From assembly GCA_019751935.1 (NCBI GenBank), contig JAIEMR010000186.1, positions 1 through 6,496 on the forward strand: a DNA stretch of 6,496 nucleotides. Direction: 5' to 3'. A program made the position numbers and the translations under genes. Under the pieces are notes generated by a model. That model made no database searches and had not been told where the DNA came from. It was given only the letters and a program-made list of their open reading frames with translations. This stretch comes from Alphaproteobacteria bacterium (GTDB lineage Bacteria > Pseudomonadota > Alphaproteobacteria > Paracaedibacterales > CAIULA01). Shown in pieces: positions 1 to 5,682 of the stretch (positions are counted from its first letter, which is position 1; each line of letters opens with the position of its first letter).

Positions 1-75
1 ATCGACCTCGTCGCCATGGGCCGGACGGTTCATGCGCCCCTCGCCGCAGCGGGAAAAGCCCAGCTTTTCCAGCAT
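1..75 (-). other. GC-rich fragment resembling the C-terminal part of a GNAT acetyltransferase
   Basis: The first 60 bases are about 70% GC, against 35-50% further in. In the minus frame that is out of phase with the secreted-protein gene, they read MLEKLGFSRCGEG followed by RMNRPAHGDEVD. The LEKLGF-x-x-x-GEG pattern is what follows the acetyl-CoA-binding region in many GNAT N-acetyltransferases, and the third codon positions in this frame are about 80% G or C. The frame has no start of its own that makes sense, and a TAG lies upstream at 100-102. The fragment could be the edge of inserted foreign DNA, a decayed gene, or a chimeric assembly end. The GNAT reading rests on one short motif, so it is tentative. 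Confidence 0.3.
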
Positions 76-448
76 TCCGGCTAAACCACTGCGCAAGAGC
101 TACACTACCATCTAGACCACTGGCCTTTGCAGCAGCTTCCTCTATGTTTTTATAAATTAGCTGAACAAGGGTCATTGTATTGGCAACAGTTTTTGCTCTG
201 GCTGCTCGGCCGCCCACCTTTTCAAGTTCAGAAAATTGACTCGGTTCAATACCTCTAAGTTTCGCTGGCATATCCGAAGATAAAGTAAGTTCATAATTAT
301 CACCACCCGTTGACACCAGGCCTACAAGAGGAGCAAAGGTTGCAAACTTAACATTTTTCTTACCAAAGACATCATAATCCGCCGCCATCACATTCGTACC
401 AGTGACTGCAAACAGCATCACCACCAAAACACACTTAATAAAATTCAT
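1..448 (-). CDS. Secreted protein of unknown function, 5' part only (runs off left edge)
   Basis: The frame is open for 149 codons from an ATG at 448 to the window edge, and no stop is reached. The start is well supported by a strong ribosome binding site just upstream. Residues 1-22 form a typical Sec signal peptide: a Lys at position 5, a hydrophobic core rich in V, L and M, and a VMA-A cleavage site before ADYDVFGKK. The mature part shows no motif I recognise. It contains a stretch around residues 78-108 rich in Ala, Lys and Glu that looks helical. The export signal implies a periplasmic or secreted protein. The last 25 or so residues visible (Arg, Gly and Pro rich) come from DNA with about 70% GC, unlike the rest of the gene, and may not belong to the native protein. 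The gene is divergent from the rhodanese-tolC-popZ run. Confidence 0.72.
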   Translation of the reverse strand, partial: MNFIKCVLVVMLFAVTGTNVMAADYDVFGKKNVKFATFAPLVGLVSTGGDNYELTLSSDMPAKLRGIEPSQFSELEKVGGRAARAKTVANTMTLVQLIYKNIEEAAAKASGLDGSVALAQWFSRNAGKAGLFPLRRGAHEPSGPWRRGR

Positions 449-450
449 TT

Positions 451-458
451 CTTCCTCC
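451..458 (-). promoter_or_regulatory. Shine-Dalgarno site of the leftward secreted-protein gene
   Basis: On the minus strand the sequence reads GGAGGAAG, ending two bases before the ATG at 448. GGAGG is a near-perfect anti-16S match, with about 5 bases from its end to the ATG. It fixes the start of the signal-peptide protein. Confidence 0.75.
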
Positions 459-505
459 AAAAAATCTTTGACTTTAAAAAATAGATATAAAGCTTAGATG
501 CTTAT

Positions 506-526
506 AAACTACTTTTTTAGTAGTTT
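506..526. repeat. Perfect 8-bp inverted repeat with a T5 loop
   Basis: AAACTACT (506-513) pairs exactly with AGTAGTTT (519-526) around a TTTTT loop. It lies 58 bases upstream of the leftward start codon and about 145 bases upstream of the rightward one. It could be a hairpin in the leader RNA of the leftward gene or a DNA operator. There is no uninterrupted T tract directly after the stem in either direction, so it does not look like a standard intrinsic terminator. Confidence 0.5.
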
Positions 527-557
527 CCACCTTTTTTCTAATATGGACTAGGTTTAG

Positions 558-588
558 TTAATAAATTATTAATCAGGTTAATCTGATT
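558..588. repeat. Two adjoining palindromes in the divergent intergenic region
   Basis: TTAATAA-A-TTATTAA (558-572) is a perfect 7+1+7 palindrome. It overlaps by two bases a second dyad, AATCAG (571-576) and CTGATT (583-588) separated by GTTAAT. The TTAAT core recurs three times in about 25 bases. Paired short palindromes between divergent genes are typical of operators, but no regulator can be named from this window. Confidence 0.4.
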
Positions 589-612
589 GATTGAAAAAAC
601 ACTGACTGATAG

Positions 613-641
613 TGTAAAAAATTTCAATTAGATTTTATAAA
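613..641 (+). promoter_or_regulatory. Candidate sigma-70-type promoter for the rhodanese-tolC-popZ run
   Basis: TATAAA at 636-641 matches the -10 consensus at five of six positions. With a 17-base spacer the -35 position holds TGTAAA (613-618), only a three of six match to TTGACA. Transcription would start near 648, giving a leader of about 24 bases before the TTG start at 672. In AT-rich DNA such matches arise by chance, so this is weak. Confidence 0.3.
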
Positions 642-671
642 AAGAATGCGTTACTAATAAGGTATGGGTAG

Positions 672-1019
672 TTGTTAAATTTTATATCATTGATGGACTT
701 GCCTCGCACTGTTTTGGTACAAGAAGTAAAGGGTTTATTTGACCATAAGGCAGTTTTTTGCTTAATTGACGTGCGCCTGGATTGGGAATTTGAACTTTGT
801 CATATAGAAAACAGCCTTCATTTGCCCCTTGATCAACTGACACAAGGTCTTCAAAAAATTCCAACGGACATTCCTCTTTATACTTTATGTCATCATGGAG
901 TCCGAAGCCAGCAAGCAGCTATAATCCTAAAGAATGCTGGATTTAAAGACGTTTCTAATATAAAAGGGGGGATTGATGCTTGGGCAAAAGAAATAGACCC
1001 TACCTTAAAAACTTATTAA
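672..1019 (+). CDS. Single-domain rhodanese (sulfurtransferase), TTG start
   Basis: This 115-residue protein is one rhodanese domain. Visible landmarks are the DVR of the first conserved motif (33-35), HIENSLHLPL (44-53), the active-site loop CHHGVRS (73-79) with the persulfide-forming Cys73, and the terminal GGIDAWA motif (99-105). Family members move sulfane sulfur from a donor such as thiosulfate or a persulfide to an acceptor; the donor and acceptor here are unknown. No signal peptide is seen, so it should be cytoplasmic. The TTG at 672 is preferred because AAGG (659-662) lies 9 bases upstream. The in-frame ATG at 693 would also leave the whole domain intact but has no ribosome binding site. 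tolC follows after 15 bases. A rhodanese in front of tolC and popZ recurs in Alphaproteobacteria, though the reason for the link is not known to me. Confidence 0.88.
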   Translation: MLNFISLMDLPRTVLVQEVKGLFDHKAVFCLIDVRLDWEFELCHIENSLHLPLDQLTQGLQKIPTDIPLYTLCHHGVRSQQAAIILKNAGFKDVSNIKGGIDAWAKEIDPTLKTY

Positions 1020-1034
1020 TTTAAAGGATCATCG

Positions 1035-2564
1035 ATGCGTTATTTGTTATTAGTCACTATTGCCTCTTGGCTCTTTTTACCGGCCGCCATAGCCGAAGCC
1101 CCAGCCGCACAAAAAGAAGAGTCCATCCCTAAAGAAGAATCCGTCACCATTGACAGAGAGGCAACCGAACCATCAAAGGTTCTGACTATTGAAACAACCG
1201 GCAGTCAAGTCAAAGTTTCGAACGAATCGCACACCCTAATTGCGGCCATGATTGGGGCTTATAAAAATAACCCTGATCTGCAACAAAAACGCCATGCTGT
1301 TCTTGCAACCCACGAACAATATGTGCAAGCAACAGCTGGGTGGCGTCCTAATGTAACATTGGGAGGCAGCATCACAGGAAACGCTAGAAACGTATCTGGA
1401 AATACCAAAGATGGAGATGCAGGCTCTGTCCCCGGATCATCGGGCAGTAGTGCAAACACCCGCGAAGGGAACTTACAATTAACGCAAAACCTATATAATG
1501 GTGGAGCGACAACTGCCGACATCAGCAAGGCCGATCAAAGCGCTCGTTCAGCTTGGGCGGGATTACAGTCCGCCGAACAAAACGTTTTATTCTCTGCGGT
1601 TAAGGCCTTTTTAGATCTATTATCTCAATACTCTCAGGTAGAGCTTTATAAAGCAAACAAAGTTGCTTTGCAGAAAAGCTACGAAGCAGCTGTTGAAAAA
1701 AGAAACATCGGTGAGGAAACTCAAACCCAGGTTGCCAACGCAGAGGCGAAGTTAGCGGATGCAGAAGCCCAGCTTTTAACGGCAGAGGCCCAACTGGAAG
1801 GACTGAAAGCAACGTACACTCAAATCACAGGACTTCAACCAGCAGCGCAGATGCAAAAACCTGAACCATTCTTGAGCTTGTTGCCTGCTGATCTTAAAAA
1901 CGCTGTTCAATTGGCTAAAGATCAACATCCAGATGTTATCGCTGCGCAATTTGATCATTTGGTAGCTCAATCGGAAACTCAGCGTATTGGCGGAAGTTTA
2001 TTACCATCTGTTAACGTAAGCGCAACCTCAAGCCGTAACGAATCGAGAAGTCATGCATCTTACCTATCATCAGATCACGACTATCGTTCAAAAGACTATT
2101 ACACAGATAACAGGGTGATGCTCGAAGTCAAAGTTCCCCTATATGAAGGTGGATCTGTTCGTTCTCAAAAACGACAAGCTCATGAAACTGCTGTTTCAAA
2201 GCGCGTTGCAATCGAAACAGCCAGAACTCAGGTTATCCAAGCCGCCATTCAAGCGTGGCAGAATTTCCAAGCGGCTAAGAATAATATCGAAAATTACCTA
2301 AAGCAAGTTAAGGCCAGTCAAGTCAGCTTAGAAGGCACGCAACAAGAAATGATGGTTGGAACAAAAATCTTGCTTGATGTATTAAATGCTCAAGCAGCGC
2401 TTTTAGAAGCGCAGCTTAAACTGGTCCAAGCAGAACAAGCCTATGCCTTAGAGTCGTTCCGTTTGATGGCCGCGGTTGGCTTATTAAATGCAAGGCATCT
2501 AAAGTTACAGGTTGATTATTTCAGCCCAGAAACTCATTATCAAATTACAAGCGGGAAATTCTAA
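1035..2564 (+). CDS. tolC: TolC-family outer membrane efflux / type I secretion channel
   Basis: The 509-residue protein has a Sec signal peptide (1-20, cleavage after PAAIA) followed by a low-complexity, charged linker to about residue 62. Two homologous outer-membrane-efflux repeats follow. Repeat one has NNPDL (78-82), WRPNVTLGGS (103-112) and QNLYNGG (151-157). Repeat two has QHPDV (297-301), LLPSVNVSAT (322-331) and VPLYEGG (367-373). The coiled-coil barrel helices include an AEAQL-type heptad run (237-255) and the highly typical VGTKILLDVLNAQAALLEAQ (441-460). A Gly/Ser/Asn-rich stretch (111-145) and a Ser/Tyr/Asp-rich stretch (332-358) fall where the beta-barrel strands and surface loops should be. 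As a trimer it forms a channel across the outer membrane and periplasm for inner-membrane exporters. No membrane-fusion partner is present here. AAAGGA (1023-1028) is the ribosome binding site, with a 6-base spacer. Confidence 0.93.
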   Translation: MRYLLLVTIASWLFLPAAIAEAPAAQKEESIPKEESVTIDREATEPSKVLTIETTGSQVKVSNESHTLIAAMIGAYKNNPDLQQKRHAVLATHEQYVQATAGWRPNVTLGGSITGNARNVSGNTKDGDAGSVPGSSGSSANTREGNLQLTQNLYNGGATTADISKADQSARSAWAGLQSAEQNVLFSAVKAFLDLLSQYSQVELYKANKVALQKSYEAAVEKRNIGEETQTQVANAEAKLADAEAQLLTAEAQLEGLKATYTQITGLQPAAQMQKPEPFLSLLPADLKNAVQLAKDQHPDVIAAQFDHLVAQSETQRIGGSLLPSVNVSATSSRNESRSHASYLSSDHDYRSKDYYTDNRVMLEVKVPLYEGGSVRSQKRQAHETAVSKRVAIETARTQVIQAAIQAWQNFQAAKNNIENYLKQVKASQVSLEGTQQEMMVGTKILLDVLNAQAALLEAQLKLVQAEQAYALESFRLMAAVGLLNARHLKLQVDYFSPETHYQITSGKF

Positions 2565-2578
2565 TCTTGAAATCACTT

Positions 2579-2585
2579 AAAGAGG
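2579..2585 (+). promoter_or_regulatory. Ribosome binding site that sets the popZ start
   Basis: AAAGAGG ends 5 bases before the ATG at 2591. A TTG at 2567 in the same frame would add eight residues, but it sits only two bases after the tolC stop and has no comparable site, so the ATG is preferred. Confidence 0.6.
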
Positions 2586-2590
2586 TTCAA

Positions 2591-3145
2591 ATGACAACAA
2601 GACGTGATGATGAAGAAATGTCAATGGAGGATATACTTGCCTCTATTCGCCGTTATGTGGCCGATGAAACATCATCAGAACAAATAGATAGGTCGCATTC
2701 TTCCTCTCATCAAGAGACAGCTTTTGGGGAGAGAAAGCACTATCAACAAACGCATGATGGTTCTCCCTTTGATGCATCAGCTCCAGAAGTTATTCATTTA
2801 ACAGAAAGAAGAGAGCCTGCTCCTGCTCAGACATACGCGGATACTATTGATCAAAGCGCGAAACCTGACCCAAAGTTCACATCCGAATCCCTTGTCTCTG
2901 AAAAAGCTCAAACAGTATCTTCCCAAGCTTTTTCTCGTTTAGCGGAGGCCGCACGCCCAGCGCCAGCTCCTTCCTTCAAACCAACGCCTTCTTCTGTAGG
3001 AGGTAATCTGACATTAGATCATTTAATTACGGAACTTGCCCGTCCTATGATCCGGCAGTGGTTAGATAATAATCTCCCTAGTCTTGTGGAATCGCTCGTC
3101 AATAAGGAAATTGAACGTATTACTCGTTTGAATAATAGTCGTTAA
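2591..3145 (+). CDS. popZ: PopZ-like polar organizing protein (DUF2497)
   Basis: The 184-residue protein has the two conserved ends of the PopZ/DUF2497 family. The N-terminal helix carries SMEDILASIRRYV (11-23). The C-terminal helices run from TLDHLITELARPMIRQWLDN (141-160) through NLPSLVESLVNKEIERI (161-177). The middle, about 23-137, is a disordered-looking linker rich in Ser, Pro, Gln, Thr and Ala. In Caulobacter the C-terminal helices drive self-assembly into a polar matrix and the N-terminal helix binds clients such as ParB and cell-cycle factors; the same split is inferred here. The Caulobacter linker is strongly acidic and Pro-rich, while this one mixes Lys, Arg, His, Asp and Glu. It follows tolC by 26 bases. 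In many alphaproteobacteria valS comes next, but here it is an rRNA pseudouridine synthase gene. The protein could also be a more distant DUF2497 relative with a different role. Confidence 0.85.
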   Translation: MTTRRDDEEMSMEDILASIRRYVADETSSEQIDRSHSSSHQETAFGERKHYQQTHDGSPFDASAPEVIHLTERREPAPAQTYADTIDQSAKPDPKFTSESLVSEKAQTVSSQAFSRLAEAARPAPAPSFKPTPSSVGGNLTLDHLITELARPMIRQWLDNNLPSLVESLVNKEIERITRLNNSR

Positions 3146-3149
3146 ACTT

Positions 3150-4061
3150 GTGTCATCAGATTCCCCTCTTCTCTCGCGCCTTGATAGATGGTTAAAGCGC
3201 CAATACCCAAGCCTTACTCAAGGGACAATTGAAAAACTTTTAAGGCAAGGCAAAATTAGAGTCAATGGTCAAAAAGCTACCTCAGGAACCAGAGTTAGCG
3301 AAGTAGACACAATTAGTGTTCCAGAGGTTTTCCTAAAAACACTGACTCAGACACCAGCGCCACTGATGCCTTATAAACCCGAAGATATTGATTACATTGC
3401 TTCCCTTATTATCTGGGAAGATGAAGAAATTTGTGTCTTAAACAAACCTTCAGGCCTAGCCACTCAAGGAGGCACAAAGACAACTAGACATCTTGATGGA
3501 CTACTTCAAGCTTATGGATGCGGGAAACCCTTTCGATTAGTGCATCGCCTGGACCGAGATACAAGTGGTGTCTTGATTGTGGCAAAAACATTGAAAATGT
3601 CTATTTTCTTAAGTGATGCTTTTAAAAAGAAACTTGTTAAAAAAGTTTATTGGGCCATTGTTCAGAAAACCCCTTCCATTAAACAAGGCACGATTAATGC
3701 CCCGATTGCAAAAGTCGAAGAAGGCAGTAAAGAAAAAATGGTCGTCGACTTTGATGATGGGAAAGCAGCGATCACTGAATATCGCGTTTTAAAATCCTTA
3801 AAGGATGGGTCATCATGGCTAGAATTAAAACCTGAAACTGGACGCACCCATCAATTACGCGTTCACACATCCTATATGGGGCATCCCATTATCGGAGATA
3901 AAAAATATGGATCTACTGAAGACGAGACCTTACATTTACATTCTCGCAAAATTACGATTCCAATTTCTTCAGGTAGGACATTGACATTTGTAGCTCCTCC
4001 CCCGCATCATATTGAAGAGAAGTTAAAAAGCTCTAAAATTAATTGGGAGAGTTATGCATGA
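3150..4061 (+). CDS. rluC: 23S rRNA pseudouridine synthase, RluC/RluD family
   Basis: The 303-residue protein has an N-terminal S4 RNA-binding domain (about 8-58, including SRLDRWLKRQYP and KIRVNG) and a C-terminal RluA-type pseudouridine synthase domain (about 90-285). The catalytic motif HRLDRDTSG spans 132-140, with Asp135 as the expected nucleophile. KPSGLATQGG (99-108) and KPETGRTHQLRVH (227-239) are the other conserved blocks. NKPSGLATQGGTKTTRHLDG resembles RluC more than RluD, which points to 23S rRNA positions equivalent to 955, 2504 and 2580 in E. coli; this is inferred, not shown. The start is GTG at 3150, four bases after the popZ stop. An in-frame stop at 3129-3131 and the lack of another start codon leave no upstream alternative. 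No clear Shine-Dalgarno is seen, so translation is probably coupled to popZ. The last codons overlap the next gene. Confidence 0.9.
   Translation: MSSDSPLLSRLDRWLKRQYPSLTQGTIEKLLRQGKIRVNGQKATSGTRVSEVDTISVPEVFLKTLTQTPAPLMPYKPEDIDYIASLIIWEDEEICVLNKPSGLATQGGTKTTRHLDGLLQAYGCGKPFRLVHRLDRDTSGVLIVAKTLKMSIFLSDAFKKKLVKKVYWAIVQKTPSIKQGTINAPIAKVEEGSKEKMVVDFDDGKAAITEYRVLKSLKDGSSWLELKPETGRTHQLRVHTSYMGHPIIGDKKYGSTEDETLHLHSRKITIPISSGRTLTFVAPPPHHIEEKLKSSKINWESYA
4045..4051 (+). promoter_or_regulatory. Ribosome binding site inside the rluC end, for the methyltransferase gene
   Basis: GGGAGAG within the last rluC codons ends 6 bases before the ATG at 4058. It favours that ATG, with its ATGA stop-start overlap, over the in-frame TTG at 4043, which would place the site inside the coding region. 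Confidence 0.6.
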
Positions 4062-4987
4062 ATACCGTAAAAAAAATTGAAGAAGATCAAATCCTTAACC
4101 TTCGAACTCATCAGGTTTTTTCTTCTGATTTTCAACATGTTTATAATCAATATCGAACCCGATTAATTAATGAAGGTGAAAAATCTTTATCAACCTTAAA
4201 AGAACAGTTAGATATTTTAGATCAACTCTCTGAGTTTCCATTGGGACGATTTATTATTGAAAATAAAGGATTGAATGGATATTGGACTGATTTTACCTTA
4301 AGGCCTCCTCAAAATGCAGCCACTACAGCTTTGGAAAAATTTTATCTAGAAAAAGCCCCAAGCACTCTGGCAACAAGAGAATCTTTTCATATTTCTCAAG
4401 CGATTATGCAAGAAAATTTAAAAAATGGAATTAAAATTGCCTCTCTTCCTTGCGGTGTCATGGCAAATATATTGACGCTCGATTTTTCAAAAATTGAGAA
4501 AATGCGCCTTGTTGGGATTGATCTTGATTTTGAAGTTCTTGTCTACGCAAATAAATTAGCAGAAGAAAGAAAATTGCAAAACCACCTTGAGCTTCTTCAG
4601 CATGATGCTTGGCAATTTGAGAGTGAGTCTGAATATGATATGGTAACTAGTCATGGTTTGAATCTTTATATTAACAATGAAGAAGAGCTCATCTCTCTTT
4701 ATACCAAATGCTGCACAGCTCTAAAGCCAGGCGGACTTTTTATAGGCAGCTTTTTAACACCTTCTCCTTTTGATTCAGAGAATTCTCCTTGGGATATGAC
4801 AAAGGTTAATGAAGATGATTTGCGCTATCAACGCGTCATTTTTGATGACGTTGCTAAGGTCAAATGGCGTCATTTCTATACCTATGATCAGGTTGCAGAT
4901 CAATTAACCAAAGCAGGGTTTGCAAACATCGAATTTGTTCCCGATTCGGCGAACATCAGGCCTGTTATTGTGGCTCAAAAAAGCTAA
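4058..4987 (+). CDS. Class I SAM-dependent methyltransferase with atypical motif I
   Basis: The protein has 309 residues. About 120 N-terminal residues, mostly helical in character, precede a Rossmann-type methyltransferase core. In the core, KIASLPCGVMANIL (126-139) sits in the motif I position, but LPCGVM replaces the usual GxGxG loop. LVGIDLD (151-157) is the motif II acidic end. HDAWQF (182-187) fits motif III, SHGLNLY (198-204) fits the post-III region, and ALKPGGLFIGSF (221-232) is the typical strand before the last helix. It should bind SAM and methylate an unknown substrate; I cannot name one. I recall similar PCG-type methyltransferases in Legionella-like and other intracellular bacteria, but this is memory, not a search. 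The ATG overlaps the rluC stop (ATGA), so the two are likely co-translated. The stop codon overlaps that of convergent ccmA. Confidence 0.78.
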   Translation: MNTVKKIEEDQILNLRTHQVFSSDFQHVYNQYRTRLINEGEKSLSTLKEQLDILDQLSEFPLGRFIIENKGLNGYWTDFTLRPPQNAATTALEKFYLEKAPSTLATRESFHISQAIMQENLKNGIKIASLPCGVMANILTLDFSKIEKMRLVGIDLDFEVLVYANKLAEERKLQNHLELLQHDAWQFESESEYDMVTSHGLNLYINNEEELISLYTKCCTALKPGGLFIGSFLTPSPFDSENSPWDMTKVNEDDLRYQRVIFDDVAKVKWRHFYTYDQVADQLTKAGFANIEFVPDSANIRPVIVAQKS

Positions 4988-5559
4988 CGTAGCTCTAGGT
5001 AACAGCCTTTTTCCTCTTTCAAAAAATCGTGAGCTGCTATTATGGCAGCTCCGCCTTTTTGAAGATGGTCTTTTAAAAGCTCTTTAAATATATCTTTTGC
5101 TTTGATATCTAAATTACTAAAAGGTTCATCCAACACCCAAAGTGGTTTTTTTGAAAGAACTCCCGAAACTAGTGCTACTTGCCTTTTTTGACCCGCTGAT
5201 AAAGTTCCAACAAGACGCTTTTTGATTTTGTCTAAATGAAATATAGCCAAAGCTTTTTCTTGCTCTTCCTTTGTCCTTTTTCCAAATACATTGCAGCGGA
5301 AATCTATATTTTCTTGGATGCTCAATGATTCCTTTAGACCTGTTTCATGTCCGCAATAAAAAGATGGCTTTGACTCAATGCTGCCTTTTTGAAGGGGGTA
5401 AATCCCAGCAATTAAATTAAGAAGCGTTGATTTACCAGACCCATTAGGGCCAACGACATATAAAGCCTCACCTGATTTGACTGAAAATGTCAAAGGCGCA
5501 TCGATTGTTAAATGTATGCGCGGATCGTTTAAGTGTTTAACATTCAGAAAAATTGTCAT
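4984..5559 (-). CDS. ccmA: Heme exporter ATP-binding protein CcmA (cytochrome c maturation)
   Basis: This is a compact 191-residue ABC ATPase. Walker A GPNGSGKST is at 37-45, the signature LSAGQKRQVAL at 120-130, Walker B WVLDEP at 141-146 followed by FSNLD, and the switch His at 177 (AAHDF). HETGLKESLSIQENI (71-85) is the CcmA hallmark in place of a generic Q-loop region, and SAGQKRQVAL is also CcmA-like. CcmA works with the membrane protein CcmB, and with CcmC and CcmD, to release holo-CcmE so that heme reaches apocytochromes c in the periplasm. No ccmB, ccmC or ccmD is in this window; dispersed ccm genes are known in Rickettsiales. The ATG lies 10 bases after the tRNA-Arg CCA, without a visible Shine-Dalgarno. 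A general ABC ATPase is the alternative, but the CcmA hallmarks are good. Confidence 0.88.
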   Translation of the reverse strand: MTIFLNVKHLNDPRIHLTIDAPLTFSVKSGEALYVVGPNGSGKSTLLNLIAGIYPLQKGSIESKPSFYCGHETGLKESLSIQENIDFRCNVFGKRTKEEQEKALAIFHLDKIKKRLVGTLSAGQKRQVALVSGVLSKKPLWVLDEPFSNLDIKAKDIFKELLKDHLQKGGAAIIAAHDFLKEEKGCYLELR

Positions 5560-5569
5560 AAGGGAAAAA

Positions 5570-5646
5570 TGGCGTTCCCGGCGGGATTCGAACCCACGGC
5601 CTCAAGATTAGGAATCTTGCGCTCTATCCTGCTGAGCTACGGAAAC
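5570..5646 (-). tRNA. tRNA-Arg, anticodon CCU (reads AGG), CCA encoded
   Basis: The 77-base minus-strand sequence folds into a complete cloverleaf. The acceptor stem is GTTTCCG with CGGGAAC (one G-U pair). The D stem is GCTC with GAGC. The anticodon stem is CAAGA with TCTTG around the loop TTCCTAA, giving anticodon CCT. A five-base variable loop, AGGCC, follows. The T stem is GTGGG with CCCGC around TTCGAAT. The discriminator is G and the terminal CCA is genomically encoded. It reads the AGG arginine codon. It is followed after 10 bases by ccmA on the same strand. Confidence 0.96.
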
Positions 5647-5676
5647 AACTTGGTTCAACATTCCTAAAACTAGGCT

Positions 5677-5682
5677 ATTTTA
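5677..5682 (-). promoter_or_regulatory. Possible -10 element upstream of tRNA-Arg
   Basis: On the minus strand TAAAAT lies about 30 bases before the tRNA 5' end, which is a sensible distance for a short 5' leader. No good -35 match is found 16-18 bases further upstream. It is weak and could be chance in AT-rich DNA. Confidence 0.2.

Noticed and set aside
486..506. Near-inverted repeat TATAAAGC / GCTTATA left of the 8-bp dyad
   Set aside because: The arms differ by a bulged A and are mostly A/T. In such AT-rich DNA I give it no weight on its own.
682..864. Minus-strand open frame of 60 codons inside the rhodanese gene
   Set aside because: It lies wholly within a gene with clear rhodanese motifs, and its translation shows no recognisable domain. 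It is an antisense shadow.
1741..1800. Short repeated AEAQL-coding units in tolC as a DNA repeat array
   Set aside because: The repetition is at the protein level, from coiled-coil heptads in the TolC barrel. The bases vary between copies, so it is not a recent tandem repeat.
1259..1970. Three minus-strand open frames within tolC (about 64-89 codons)
   Set aside because: They are antisense to a well-supported TolC coding sequence, overlap each other in different frames, and carry no motif.
4054..4080. ATG at 4054 as an alternative start four bases before the methyltransferase ATG
   Set aside because: It is in another frame and stops after eight codons. The ATG at 4058 leads into the methyltransferase.
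5560..5580. GGGAA-TTCCC hairpin before ccmA as an intrinsic terminator of the tRNA
   Set aside because: The stem is five pairs, uses the tRNA acceptor strand, and is followed by CCCTTATG rather than a T tract, so termination there is unlikely.
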